Below, piece by piece: positions 1 through 11,085 of a DNA stretch of 64,000 nt. The notes beneath the pieces are model-generated. The model was not told where the DNA came from. It saw nothing but the letters and a program-made list of their open reading frames with translations, and searched no databases. Source of the stretch: Heliopora coerulea (Eukaryota > Cnidaria > Anthozoa > Scleralcyonacea > Helioporidae); NCBI GenBank assembly GCA_030142905.1, contig JASJOG010000019.1, forward strand, positions 1,958,501 to 2,022,500, in the 5' to 3' direction. How positions within the stretch are numbered: the first letter of the stretch is position 1; each line of letters begins with the position of its first letter. The translations under genes were made by a program, and so were the position numbers.

Positions 1-257
1 TGATCGTGCCCTTTTTATTTCATACAGCACTAGTGCTTATAGTCTTGCATCACTGGAATGCTGATTTCGGCGTCGTTCACAGTTATCTGTACAGATATAT
101 TGTTCAACTAAATTCGGCTAACGTTATACCAGAGAGGAGCATATATCAGAAAATGTACGTTATCACGTTGTTTCTCAGCCTTAGAACTTTCTCTTCATCT
201 ATAAATACCGAGTGCTTGACGATTTGGAAATTTCGATAACCACTGAGCATTTTAATC

Positions 258-423
258 AAATACGAAACAGTGGTGACTCCGAAGATTGAAATTATTTTTA
301 CTCTCAACGTTTCGACAGTCTTTTAGTAATCATCAGGAATTATCAATGATGATTACGAGATGGTCGAAACGTTGAGAATAAAAATGACGTCAGTCTTTGG
401 AGTTACCATTGTTGTATTTACGA
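258..423. repeat. foldback (imperfect inverted repeat)
   Basis: The left half (about 258-340) and the right half (about 345-423) are imperfect reverse complements with only a few bases between them. Both halves contain the core CAACGTTTCGAC and its complement. This gives a roughly 160-bp hairpin of MITE or retroelement-tail type. No coding capacity. Confidence 0.6.
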
Positions 424-1484
424 TTTGGAAATGTTGAAAAAGAAAGGATGACTTACAAAAACGTTACGTTAGGGTTTAGTTTAGATAACGATAGTAGCGT
501 CCTTTCCAACTGTCGATTTTTGTACGGGTTTTTAGTCTGTCAATTCCATATCTGATTTTAGTCTGTCAGTTCCAATATCTGATTCCAGTTAATAGTGAAT
601 ACCATAGTGACTTTAGCTTCAATAACGCGTTGTCGCTGTGACGTCGTTCGATCGAACGTACAACATGGTCATATATAAATTAATAATAGATAGGTAGATT
701 GATGTTTTTATTTGGTAAAGCTTCCAGCCATAGGCTGAATTATGTTTACATTACAAAATACATTCTCTTCTGCTATGTTACACCAGTTCTACAATTTACC
801 TGGAACTAACGGAAGTTTAGAAACGATAAGTAAAAAATTACTCTAATGGACCATTTTTAGAAGGGTCGATTCTAATGTTAAGAGGTCGCACAGCCTGGAA
901 TTAAACTTATAGTTCAAGGATTTGTTTAAAAGGGCTTGTTACTAGGAAGAATTTCAGTTTGGCTGACTGGGTTCCGATTTCAAAAGCTCAATCCAGGCTG
1001 AAATTTTCGTCATGTGATGGCTGGATAATTTTCAACGGACATCTTCGTGGGCGCTGCAGACATTTTCGGTCAGCTAACTGAGTTATGTGATGAGCCTCCA
1101 AATATCTGACTATTGTAATGCCTGGTGCAGTAAACTGTGGATAATTTCTCCGAACAAGGTGTCGCCAGCTAGACGCTTGCTCAACTTTTGAAAAAACTTA
1201 CGAGTTGAAATCACAGTCAAATATTCCGCGAAAGTCAAATACAACATACGTTTTTACACAGCACGGTGCAGAGCGTGCCACTCTTAAGTGAAGTCTTTCT
1301 GGCAACGATTCGGCGATATAGTTCAACCGTCCAAACTCTAACTTTTTACTTACATTATTTATTTAAAATTATTCAGACACAATTGCGTTTCAATGTTGCA
1401 CTGGTCTTCAAAGAGCCAGTTACTTATATAACTTAGCTTATATACAAGCCAAGGCCCCACATCGTGACCATGCTTTCGACAAAG

Positions 1485-1556
1485 GCTTTTGTAGCTCAGT
1501 CAGCAGGGCACTGTATTAGATTCACGAGGTTGCGGGTTAGATTCCCAGCCAAACAG
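1485..1556 (+). repeat. tRNA-derived SINE-like sequence
   Basis: A box-A-like motif (TAGCTCAGTCAGCAGGG) is followed about 40 bases later by a box-B-like motif (GGGTTAGATTCCC), the internal promoter layout of a tRNA. The flanking bases do not pair as a clean acceptor stem, so a tRNA-derived SINE or pseudo-tRNA is more likely than a working tRNA. Confidence 0.45.
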
Positions 1557-2864
1557 TGCATTTCTCGCGGTTGGTCTCGGTTGGGTATTGGGTTGTATGA
1601 TCTGACACTCGAAAATTTGTTTTCACTTAATATAGACTCCAAGTTAAGTGGAATTGAAAAGGATCAGTCGAAGACCAGGCAACATCAGCGCCGTTTATTA
1701 TGAGAGAAAGTCAGTCGCCTTTCTACTAACCCACGCAAACTTGAATAAGTAAGTCGTGAGTATTTATGAGTAACTCTATCAGCTATATTACGAAGGTGTT
1801 TTCTGTGGAGTTCCGGACACTTTTTTTAAGAGACATTTCCGCGGAGGACACTACCTGCTAGGACACCGGATTAACCCTAGCGAAACAACGTGACATTAAC
1901 GAGCAAGTGGGTTTTATAAATTCAACTTCAGCCGAACAACACTCAAGAAAATTGACGTAGAAATAGCAAAAACGTCGTCTCATTCGGCAGTTCACAACTG
2001 TCGCAGAAAACAGTGTATACTACGCACGTGGCCTGAGGTAAATTTTCTTGGAGACAGTCAAGCTCCTTGTCAGTGTATTTTTGTTTTAAATGCTTTGTTC
2101 CATTAAAGACAAGTATTTGTAAATTTCTTGCCAAATGTTGCGCTTCATTAAGATTCCAATTGGTTGATTTGGCAGTTTGACTCTTGTGAGAGGAAATTGA
2201 GTAGTTCAAGCGTTCACGTCAAAAACTGCCGTATAATCCGGAAATAACTTCATTTGCAACTCAAATGACGAGCGCATGAAAATTCTCAAGGATTTCTTCC
2301 AACAAAATATGCATGGCCATAGAGCGAGAATTCTACAGCAGGCGCTGACCAGAATTTTCCCGAATATAACAGACAGTAGTTGTATTTGAGTACAGAATAT
2401 CCCCATGATATGTACGCCTTCGCAATGATTAAGCTAAAATTTGCGCCATTGATAAGTATTGTCCACCTTTTCGGGGGAATGCAGTCCTGTCCAGCCTCTC
2501 AAGTTCGTAAAAGTATACATAAAAGGGATTTTTCTTTTCAGGCAAGAAACACTAAGAGCACTACCGTTCAAATTTCAAGTGGACGTAAAAGTCTTTGTTA
2601 TGGAAATGTGCATTTTTGTGTATTAAAAATAACACATTCGAGCTTTGCGCTTGCCGCATCGTGATCTGTTACTGAGCTTTGATTACGTAGCACTGTTTAC
2701 AGTCGCACTGATACGAGACTAGAGATTTCTTGCAGTGTTCACGTGGTTGACCACGTTCGTCGGTATGAACCTAAAGCCAGATCTTAGCAAATATTTTTGT
2801 CTGTATTCCGAGCTTCCGTTTCCTACAATTTTACCGTATATCAGGAACGTGGGCGCTCTGAGGT

Positions 2865-3130
2865 GTACATAGATGTTCGCAGCGCATTCGTGAAGCTCAA
2901 ATTATCGTCAGAAAAACGATTTCTGAGCCCCAGACGTGGATCGAACCAATAGAATGATTAACACGTGACTACTACGTAGGCAACATATATGTAGAACTCG
3001 CACCACATCTCACCATCTGAGTCTCGGTAGCTCACTGGTTAGAGCGTCTCACCGGTCATCAGAGGGTTACGGGTTTTTCTGAGGGTAATTTTTGAGCTTA
3101 ACGAAAGTCTCACGAACATCTAATCATTAT
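2865..3130. repeat. inverted pair of tRNA-derived repeats
   Basis: The segment 2865-2965 and the reverse complement of 3010-3130 share blocks such as AGATGTTCG and AAGCTCAAA. A box-A-like motif (TAGCTCACTGGTTAGAGC) lies at about 3029 in the right copy. A related arrangement occurs at about 28.6-28.85 kb. I read it as two head-to-head SINE copies or one foldback element. Confidence 0.45.
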
Positions 3131-3798
3131 AGCCGTGATCTTCATGACAGCAGTGGCCAAATTGAAAGATTCCTCCTTAACGTGGGGAAAATTTTTTACA
3201 GGTCAGAGTTCGCACCGGTCTGAATTCATTCACATTGGTTCAACACGTGCAATGAGTCAAACCTGTGTAAGATGATTCTTCAAACCGGTTTCATGTCGCC
3301 TAAACAGGTATCTTCTAAACTTCCTCTCGGAAATAAAGTTCACTGACTACGTACCTGAAACGTATTTGGACGTACTTCGGATTTACTAAGGATCGACTAG
3401 GAAAGAAACGTTCGGAGGCTTCGCCAATGTGTCCCAGACTTGAGTGTCTAACTACATGAAACTGGTACGGTACCTTTCCTTTCCTTCAAAATGAAGCTTT
3501 ACATCATAGCCACGCGATGATTACACAGTTGTTGCGGTCCATTGTATCCATGTAGGTGTCTGTTATCATCGTCTGACAGCAATATAGCCCATTAGATTTT
3601 TGTTCAGTGAATTTTAAAATTAATTTTAGCGCTTTTTGATTCTTATTTCGCGAGTTGTTTGGAGGGCAGCTGAGGCCCACCAGCTCCCCGGATGCTACGG
3701 CTCAGGTTTATGTTTACGCTTTTGACGCCCCGTTAGGGTTTTCTTGAATTGTCTTTCAAGTATCAGCTATCGATTGACCAGGCGGGAAGGGTAATATG

Positions 3799-3836
3799 AT
3801 TAGGAATATCAAAAGTTGGGCTTTGATATTCCTAAT
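3799..3836. other. perfect 15-bp hairpin upstream of the large ORF
   Basis: Arms at 3799-3813 and 3822-3836 are exact reverse complements separated by 8 bases. It lies 92 bases upstream of the ATG at 3929, so it could fall in the 5' leader of that gene, in its promoter, or in an upstream intron ending at the acceptor-like TTTACACAG just before the ATG. It may equally be a small foldback insertion. Confidence 0.5.
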
Positions 3837-3928
3837 TAGAGTTCGCTTTTGAGTAGTTTTTGTCTGGTAAGATTTTTTTCGGTTTGTGAACTCGTATCGA
3901 CCGACATTGGTTGCTTCTTTACACAGAT

Positions 3929-6900
3929 ATGGCTTCTTACGTGGAGCCAAACAGATCCTTGGTACTGCGTCGGCGTTCGGCTGATTACCCAGGAAATGGG
4001 AAACGAATCCATGGCATCGTTTTTGATCATCCTTCGATGCCCAAGATTATGACGGTATCTTCTGTACGTAATCAGGATGCCCGAAAAAACCCGGCCCCTA
4101 AGCAACATGTTGACCGTCCGCCATTTGGCACCAGGGGCTCTCCGCCGGCTTTGATTCATTCACCATCCACGCGAGCCACCGGGTCGACACCAGGATGTCA
4201 TTCCGCTCAGAGGACGTATCCTCTACCATACACTGTTTGCTCGAAATCATCGTCTCAAAGGCACTCATTAACATACCAGCAGGCAAGAGCCGACAACACA
4301 TCAACATACGGGCTGCCTTCTGGTTCGCGTATTAATGCACGACCGATTGTTTCCGGCGAAGCTCCGATGGCAGAGCTTTCCTGCTTTCCTGCGCAGCTGG
4401 AAAACCCTACTTTAAGATATTCACAACCGTATCAGAACTATCAACCCGAATCAACGAGTGGCCTGGGCGAGTTCAATCGCCATGATCATTTCGAACATCA
4501 AGTAACGCCGTCTCGGATTTCTGGAGGAAACTCCACAACATTTAATTGTCATCCACGAAATACTCAGCGATCCAGTTCTTATGAACAATATTTGCCTGCA
4601 AGCCAACCAAAAGTCTTGAAACACACGACATTAACTTCAAAGACACCGGTTTATCCCGAACAGCACGTAAACAGGCGAAATTCAACCGGAGGAATTCGAC
4701 ATTATCCGAGCAGCGATGTCAACACGTACGCGGAGTACGCTGCAAAATGCAACAATTACGCCGACGAAGCATCAAAGGAGTTTGCCCGTAACTTTCACGA
4801 TAATGTGTGGCGTGAAAGTAGAGAGAGAACAGCCGAAACAGGACTGGGTGGAACATCATCTTCCTTTGTGGCTTCACCTACTTTTCGTTCGGTCTCGGCG
4901 AGTGATGGCTGCCACACTTTCGTTTCTTGTGGGGAAAGAAGGATTTGCGAGTGTGAGAGTGGCAGCGTTCAGAAAGAAGTCCGGATCTTGAAGTCCAGTT
5001 CTTCTAAGGAATCCAACCCTACAAGGTTTTCCTCAGCTACGTCACCCGCCAGCAAAATGGATGATCTTCCTTATCGACGGCCCATAGAAACTTTGGAAGC
5101 CGTGACGTCTTGGAGTCACACATACGTGGGAGGCACGCAGGGATCGAACGGGTCCATTAGGGAAAAGCTAGGGCATAAGGACGTTCATTTACACAAGGAT
5201 CAATACAAAACCAATGTTCGTGATCTGGGAAGGAAAGAATCGATGCAAGTGGTTATTATTTCTGACTCTGAAGACGAGGTTGAAATTGGTCCAGGCCATT
5301 CTTTGGAAACATCGCCGATCTCCGAGATGGAAGACAGTGCGTCCGACATATTTCCGGTTGTAGAAGTTGTCGGTCATGCCAAGCGCGAACAACTAGCGGC
5401 CAACGACAGTCCAAAGGCAGTTAAACTGCCAGGTATTTTAATTGGGGGTCTCATTTCCTCTAGTGCGACGGTCAAGAACGAGGAGTTGACGAAAGAAGGG
5501 GGAACTAAAACAAAGGATTGTACCAAAAATTTGAAACCAGAGAAGTCAGTGAAAATAGATGCCGTAGGTTACCTGAGCAATAGTACAAAGAAGGATGAGG
5601 AATCTGATAAATCTTCCCGTCGCTTTACTCTTTCAGAGCACAACGACGTGGGAAGTTGGTGCGAAAAGGAAAGGGGAGTTTTGAGTGAGCAAGTGCTGGG
5701 GAATCGGGGAATCGGGAAAAATAGTTCGAGTTGCATTGCGAAAATCTGTCGTAATCCTTTTGTGCATGATGGCGACGTCTTCAATGATAGAACCTGTAAA
5801 GCACCCAATATTAATTGCACGAGACTTGCTTCAGACGAGAATAATAACTTGTCAGACTCGTCTCATAAAAGTGTAGTCAAACACGAAGTGAATTTGGACT
5901 CCGTAAATACAAAGATCGGTGCTTGTTGTAAGATGGACGATGGAGTAAGTGTTCGGTGCTCCGAGAAGGCAGCCTCGAAATGCGAGTGCTATCCACACAG
6001 CATAGAAAGATACTTGTGCTCTGACGGACATGGACGTTCTTTGGTCAAAGACAAGAGGAATTTCCAGTTTGTGACGAAAGAATCAAACAAAACGTCTGAA
6101 CATGGTGGTGTTGATTCGTCAAGAAATGGTTCTTCAAGCCCAACGTATGAATTGGGTTTTCTCACCCAACAGTTGTCGAAGTTAACCGACGATGAAATGA
6201 AGTCAGAGATTAGGAAAAGCGAGCCTGAAGTTGGTTTGGGGACTGTCGAGAAGACATGCGCAATTGAAAAGATCGCTGGGAAGTTGTTGCTGAATGCCAA
6301 GAAGGAAAAACTTAAATTCGATCCTTGTAACAAACTTCATTCAGGGACTCGCGGTTGTCGGCGCAGTGAGCACGGGTGTCCTTCGATCAAGAGCGATGTA
6401 CCCCCTCTGAAATCCGTGACAAAACCCACGGGAATTGTCGTAGGGATAAAGCAGGCACGGTACGACAAAGAGCCTCTAGAACCGAAGGTTGGAGATTACA
6501 GTGAACTCTCAAAGGATGGTGGTGAAGGAATCGAGTGCAACAGAACGTATAACGTTTTGAAAAGTTGCGAGAAGGCGAGTGACGAGATCGGGAAAGGGTT
6601 TGGTTTGCTGCAGTTCAGCGTCGTTGAGAAAAACGCGGGCACAACTTGGAGGAATGAAGCTGATTGTTCAAAGTACCCAGACGGTTCACTTAGTAAGTCA
6701 ATTACGTCACAGCAGTGGGAAGCTTTTTCTATGAAATTGGAGAAAGGTACCGCGAGACGACAGTGCGCTTGCGTGAAGCCGGAGGTAACCTTGGGACAAG
6801 CATTTGGAAAGGGCTTGGGAAAGGATAAGCCGTTTGCGCCAGAGAACGTTGGACAAAGCGCAATGAAAGACGAAAGCGAAAACAACAGGGGAGTTGGAAT

Positions 6901-9612
6901 AAGCGCAGACAGTTTAAAACGTGTCGCCTGCACAATTACCGGCAACGACGCTAGGCATCGAGGATTAGATTCAAAAGCGGGGCACATTGTACAAAACTCT
7001 GGGATTGACAAGTGTACGGGATTAGAGAAGTCAAAGGCTAAACCAATTGCAGTGAAAAGCGTTCAGCCGCGGGAAGTTTCGTTGTGCGAAGAAGTTCGAG
7101 TCAACGTCGTCAGGAAACGTCCCAACTCATGCTCGAGTATTTCGGAAAATTCTCATGAGCTAGACAAGGATTCTGACAGCGGAAACGCGCATTATTCGGA
7201 GAATAGCAAGCGCCAGAAAATTACGGAAAGTGATAGTGACGAATATGCTCGTAAGTTTGTTTTGAGTAGCTCTCGTGGTTGGTTTTCCACTTCCGGAGTA
7301 AGTAAACCTTGCCCAGATGGGAGACCGAGAGAAGTTTGCTCGAATGAACTATTGAAAGCGAACCAAGAGGCTGGAAATAATATGAATGACTCTCACGTTC
7401 CACCGCGATCTCAAGTACAGGACACAAGTGGAGAAGACATTACAAGTATCGCCCGTAAATCCATTATCAGGGCAACACCAAAAGCTGAGTCTGTTGTTTC
7501 AAATACAAACTCCGGAAAGCCTGTATGCGATGAAAGACGCCCTGAAAATAGTGAGAAATCTCCTGAGGAAGAAAACCCAGAGAAGAGAAAGGTATTGACG
7601 GCTGAAGAGTGGAAGGAGATATTGGTGGGCAGGATTGAGCAAGTGAGAGAGAGTATTGAGGTCGAGCAAACCCCGTGGAAGGCGAAGAACAAGAGGAAGG
7701 TGTTGGGGAAACTCGAACAGCAGTTGAAAGGGTGGGATGACTGTCCATCGATTGGCGATGCGGCGTTTATCTCCCGGAGGCTGCAGTTCTTGCGAACCAT
7801 GAGGAATCAATACGAACTCATGAAAAAAATTGGCGCGCAAAGAAATGCGTTGAAAAATACGGTACAGGTTGCCCCGGAAAGGACCATGACGGAAGAACGA
7901 CTTGAAACCGAAGTTTTAAAGACTTTTAATTCTTCCAACGAAAAGAAACGGACAAATCTTATGAAAAGGAACTCTTCGTCGAGGTAAGACATCCAACGTG
8001 TTATTTTAAACTTGCCAGATCCCAATTTCTCTCACCTACCTCTTTCTATTTAATAGGGTCTCTAAACATGCGCCTGTTTAACAATTATTCCCCGAAGCCG
8101 AAATGAATATTGTTGAATAATACTCGAGACGAAGTCGAGGGGATTATTCAGTAATGTTCACTGAGCCTGAGGCGAATAATTGTTTTAGTATAATTACACA
8201 GGCAATTATTTGAAAGAAAATGGTGAACGAGCTGTTGTAAAAACTCTTCGGTAACATTACTGAGTTTGCCGCCATTTTGCGTAAACGGCGTTTGTTTTTA
8301 TATTCCCCCATAGGTGATTATCGAGAAATGTGACGTGAATTTTGGCTAATCACCATTCGGTATTTTCTATAATCACCTGTGTAATTATACTAAACTAATA
8401 TATTATATGAGTTGGACTGTACTTGAACGTGCGGCTGATTTTGTGAACCAAAACTGATTGAATTTTTCCAGCAAGACTCGAACTGTCTGCCGTCGAGCCT
8501 GAGGTATAATTCCAGTGGCGTTGCTAGGGTTAATTTGTTGGAGGGGCCTAAAAAATAATGAGTTTAATCTTGAATAGAATCCAATTTATTTTGAATACGG
8601 TAAATGGAACCTTCAACCATAACAAGAACTTATACCTGGGGCGCACCGAACCAGTTCAGGGCTTGCGCCCGCAGTCTTTCTTACAAATATTATACAGGGC
8701 CAAAATTGTGGCATGCCCTGAGGTTTTACAGCTTTTTAATCGGGACCTTATAGATATACGACGTCAACCTGAACGAGGACGTCCTTTAAAATGTCTTCAT
8801 TTAAAGAAATCGCGGTTTATTGCGCAACGTGCTTTTTACTTGTGGCTTATTTTGTAACTCCTAAAACCCTCCAGTTCTCCTAAAACGACTGTAGTCCTGA
8901 GCTTAATTCAATCTTAAGTAACAGCTCATTTCACTCCGCGAGCTGACGTCGTCCTTAAGACGTTAAAATGGTCTGGGTGCCGTGGTATGCAGAACTGCGA
9001 CGGTGTTTAAAAAAGCAGTGGGGAATAAACATTATTCATTCTCTTTGTTTTGCATGAAGAATTCTTCTGTTTCGAAGGACGCGTCGTTGGAGGTGACGTC
9101 GTTTATCTTAAGGTCCCAAATGATGAGATCGGTGCTTACCACTAAGTAGTAAATGGTTGCGAGTGTTTGTTCGATATCGCACCAGCAAAACCTTGGTTGT
9201 AGAAACGAAGGTTGTCGAGATCCAGAACACGAGGCAATAATTTAGTTTGTTCAACGGATTCAACATACGGGTAGGAAATGGGGGTCCAGGTCCCCCAAAC
9301 GGCCATGGCCCCCTGGGCCTCCCCTAGCGACGCCTATGGATAGTTCATACGTTGTTAATTGGTAATTCATATTCATGTAAATTATTAGAAAAGAAATATA
9401 CCAAGTTATCCGCATTATCAAAGAGTTATGAAAAAACTGCACAAAGATTGGAGAGACTCAAATTTAAGCGGTCCCGTTTTGTATACTTACGTACTTCAGT
9501 CTTGTACATTCATGGTTTGCCTTTTGACTCCCTGGAGTTTTGACACCCCAAAATAATTTTTCTCTTTTTTTCTAGCTCCAAGAAAGGACATTTTGGCAAT
9601 GAGAAAAGCTAA
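3929..9612 (+). CDS. unrecognised large protein with SUMO-interacting-type motif
   Basis: Proposed CDS: 3929-7983 joined to 9576-9612, giving 1363 residues. The first exon is one open frame of 4055 nt. Its in-frame TAA at 7985 lies inside a perfect donor (AG|GTAAGA, intron from 7984). The next strong acceptor (pyrimidine tract then CTAG, ending 9575) joins in phase and adds a short Ser/Lys tail ending at TAA 9610-9612. The start is the first ATG (MASYVEP); it follows an acceptor-like TTTACACAG, so a 5' non-coding exon is possible. The protein is hydrophilic, Ser/Lys/Glu rich and mostly low-complexity. Residues about 441-453 read VVIISDSEDEVEI, a textbook SUMO-interacting motif with acidic/serine flank. 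Basic clusters (SKRQK, RKRPN, PEKRK) look like nuclear localisation signals. The last ~130 residues look more ordered and helical. No family recognised; a nuclear SUMO-binding role is inference only. An ATTAAA at 9643-9648 could be the poly(A) signal. Confidence 0.75.
8188..8390. repeat. MITE-like element in intron
   Basis: The two ends are inverted copies of GTATAATTACACAGG (8188 onward, and the complement ending at 8390), with similarity extending a few bases outward. The ~200-bp interior has no reading frame. It lies in the intron of the large-ORF gene. Confidence 0.5.
8513..9338. mobile_element. non-autonomous DNA transposon (hAT-like ends)
   Basis: The left end CAGTGGCGTTGCTAGG and the reverse complement of the right end (CATAGGCGTCGCTAGG) match at 13 of 16 positions. 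Ends of this CAGTGGCGTAGC type are common in hAT-like and related DNA transposons. The interior has a 99-codon frame without recognised transposase motifs. Part of it (about 8755-8885) is related to sequence at 31160-31310. No clean target-site duplication was seen. The insertion lies wholly inside the intron 7984-9575. Confidence 0.5.
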
Positions 9613-11064
9613 GAACTGCTGAATGCCAAAAAGAAGGAAATCATTAAACCAGAAAAATAGTTTAACAAAAACACTGCTACTCTAGCAGTGTCTGTAGTTA
9701 ATGTTGAAATTTAGTTTTTATATTATTTAAAATTATAGAACAAAACTATTTTATCACATCACATTTTCTTTGAGATGTCAAACTGCATAATTATTTTCTC
9801 AATAATTTATTGCATTATAACGTACATTGCTGACTCTTGACATAGTAATAGTTAAAATTTTTGGGGGGGCTCCCTGGGTAATATTTTAATAGAAGATTGG
9901 TAACTAAATATGGCTTAGCATTCATGAACAGTTAGTGATTTTGTTTTGTTTTACAAAAGTTGACCTAGTTTAACTCATTAAGGAGCAGGGCTCATCCCCT
10001 TGATGATTAAAATCATCCAGCATTAGCCAAAATAAACTTGTAAAGTGTGCTCTTGACCCTCAATGGGTTAATAAAATGAACTAAGGTCCAGCAGAGAATA
10101 CATATTACAGCCATGTTTTAAGGCTCATATTTTATGGCGATTGTACACATTCTCTTCTGGGCTTTAATTTCTTGTATTAACCTGTTAAGGGGCAAGGGTG
10201 CACTTTAGTGTTTTTACTCTGGGTAACACCAGATGATTTTACTCGTCTAAGGGACAAGCCCTGTCCCTTAATGAGTTCAACATTGATCTGGATACAATTG
10301 GAGTGGCGGATGAGCCCCCAGAAGGACCACCAACCTCAATTGATCAATTCTTGATTCCTTTCCCAGTTGTGTCAATGAGCATAATGAATCCAAGCTAGCA
10401 ATTAGATTGCTGCTTTCTTCCTTTTATAAGTCCCTTACAGATTACTGTTGAATGTTGTCCCTGACAAAAAAATTCCCCAAAGGCAACATTCTCTTATTGA
10501 AATGGACAGTGACCTCTGGTGGGGACCAGGGGCCATGTTAAGCATCTGGTATTGCCTTGAGTGGGGCTTCTAAATAATCCCTCCAGTGCACCCAGATACC
10601 TAGTGGTACCACTAGTGGGGGGCACAGATGGCGAATGCAGTTAGCGCGTTGCTTCACACTGCTGGGGCTCCAACTTAAGCCTGATCGACTGTGGTTACAA
10701 GTTGGATGGGTTACCTCTAATGGTAACCACGTGTTGACTCACTTGGGTCTCATGTGAGTAGAGTTGTAGTTGGTCTCTGCTGTGCTTTGAGGGTTTTCCT
10801 CCGGGTACTCCGGTTTTCCCCCCTCAATAAAAATCAGCCCTTACATCATAGCTGTGCTCCATGGACAAGTATAGGTCGAATGGTGGCTGCCTGCAGTGCC
10901 TTTAATATGCCTTCAACTTGACCACATTGATCTGCATCCTTCGCAATTCAGCCCAGTGGCTGCAAGTAAGGATGATTAGCTCTCCCCCCCCCTTTGGCCT
11001 TGGCACTAGTGTCCTGTTTAAGCACTGACCTTAGGGCACATAAAACTTGAATGTAGTTTATCTT
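9613..11064. other. intergenic, with SINE-like repeat at about 10.62-10.92 kb
   Basis: No supported gene. It contains AT-rich 3' flanking sequence of the preceding gene, then a repeat-like block at about 10620-10920 with the phrase CTCCGGGTACTCCGGTTTTC near its 3' part, a motif typical of dispersed short repeats. A run of C (10984-10992) follows. Confidence 0.5.
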
Positions 11065-11070
11065 TTTATT
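11065..11070 (-). terminator. poly(A) signal of MSTO1
   Basis: AATAAA on the minus strand begins 15 bases after the MSTO1 stop codon, which implies a very short 3' UTR. Confidence 0.6.
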
Positions 11071-11085
11071 AAATATGTAACAGCT

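Larger units (their letters stand above)
1..3790. other. intergenic, repeat-rich DNA
   Basis: No exon chain with credible splice sites or conserved protein was found here. The longest reading frames are under 110 codons, overlap each other on both strands and show no recognisable domain. The stretch carries a foldback near its left end, a tRNA-derived repeat near 1.5 kb and an inverted tRNA-derived pair near 3 kb, listed separately. Two antisense frames at 1943-2406 (88 and 66 codons) are not recognised and are probably repeat debris. Confidence 0.6.

Noticed and set aside
3836..4307. Minus-strand frames of 64-107 codons overlapping the start of the large ORF
   Set aside because: They are antisense shadows of the long plus-strand exon, with no domains or splice context.
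6496..7840. Minus-strand frames up to 171 codons inside the large ORF
   Set aside because: Codon-structure shadows of the sense frame; leucine/phenylalanine/serine-rich composition typical of antisense of a Lys/Glu-rich gene.
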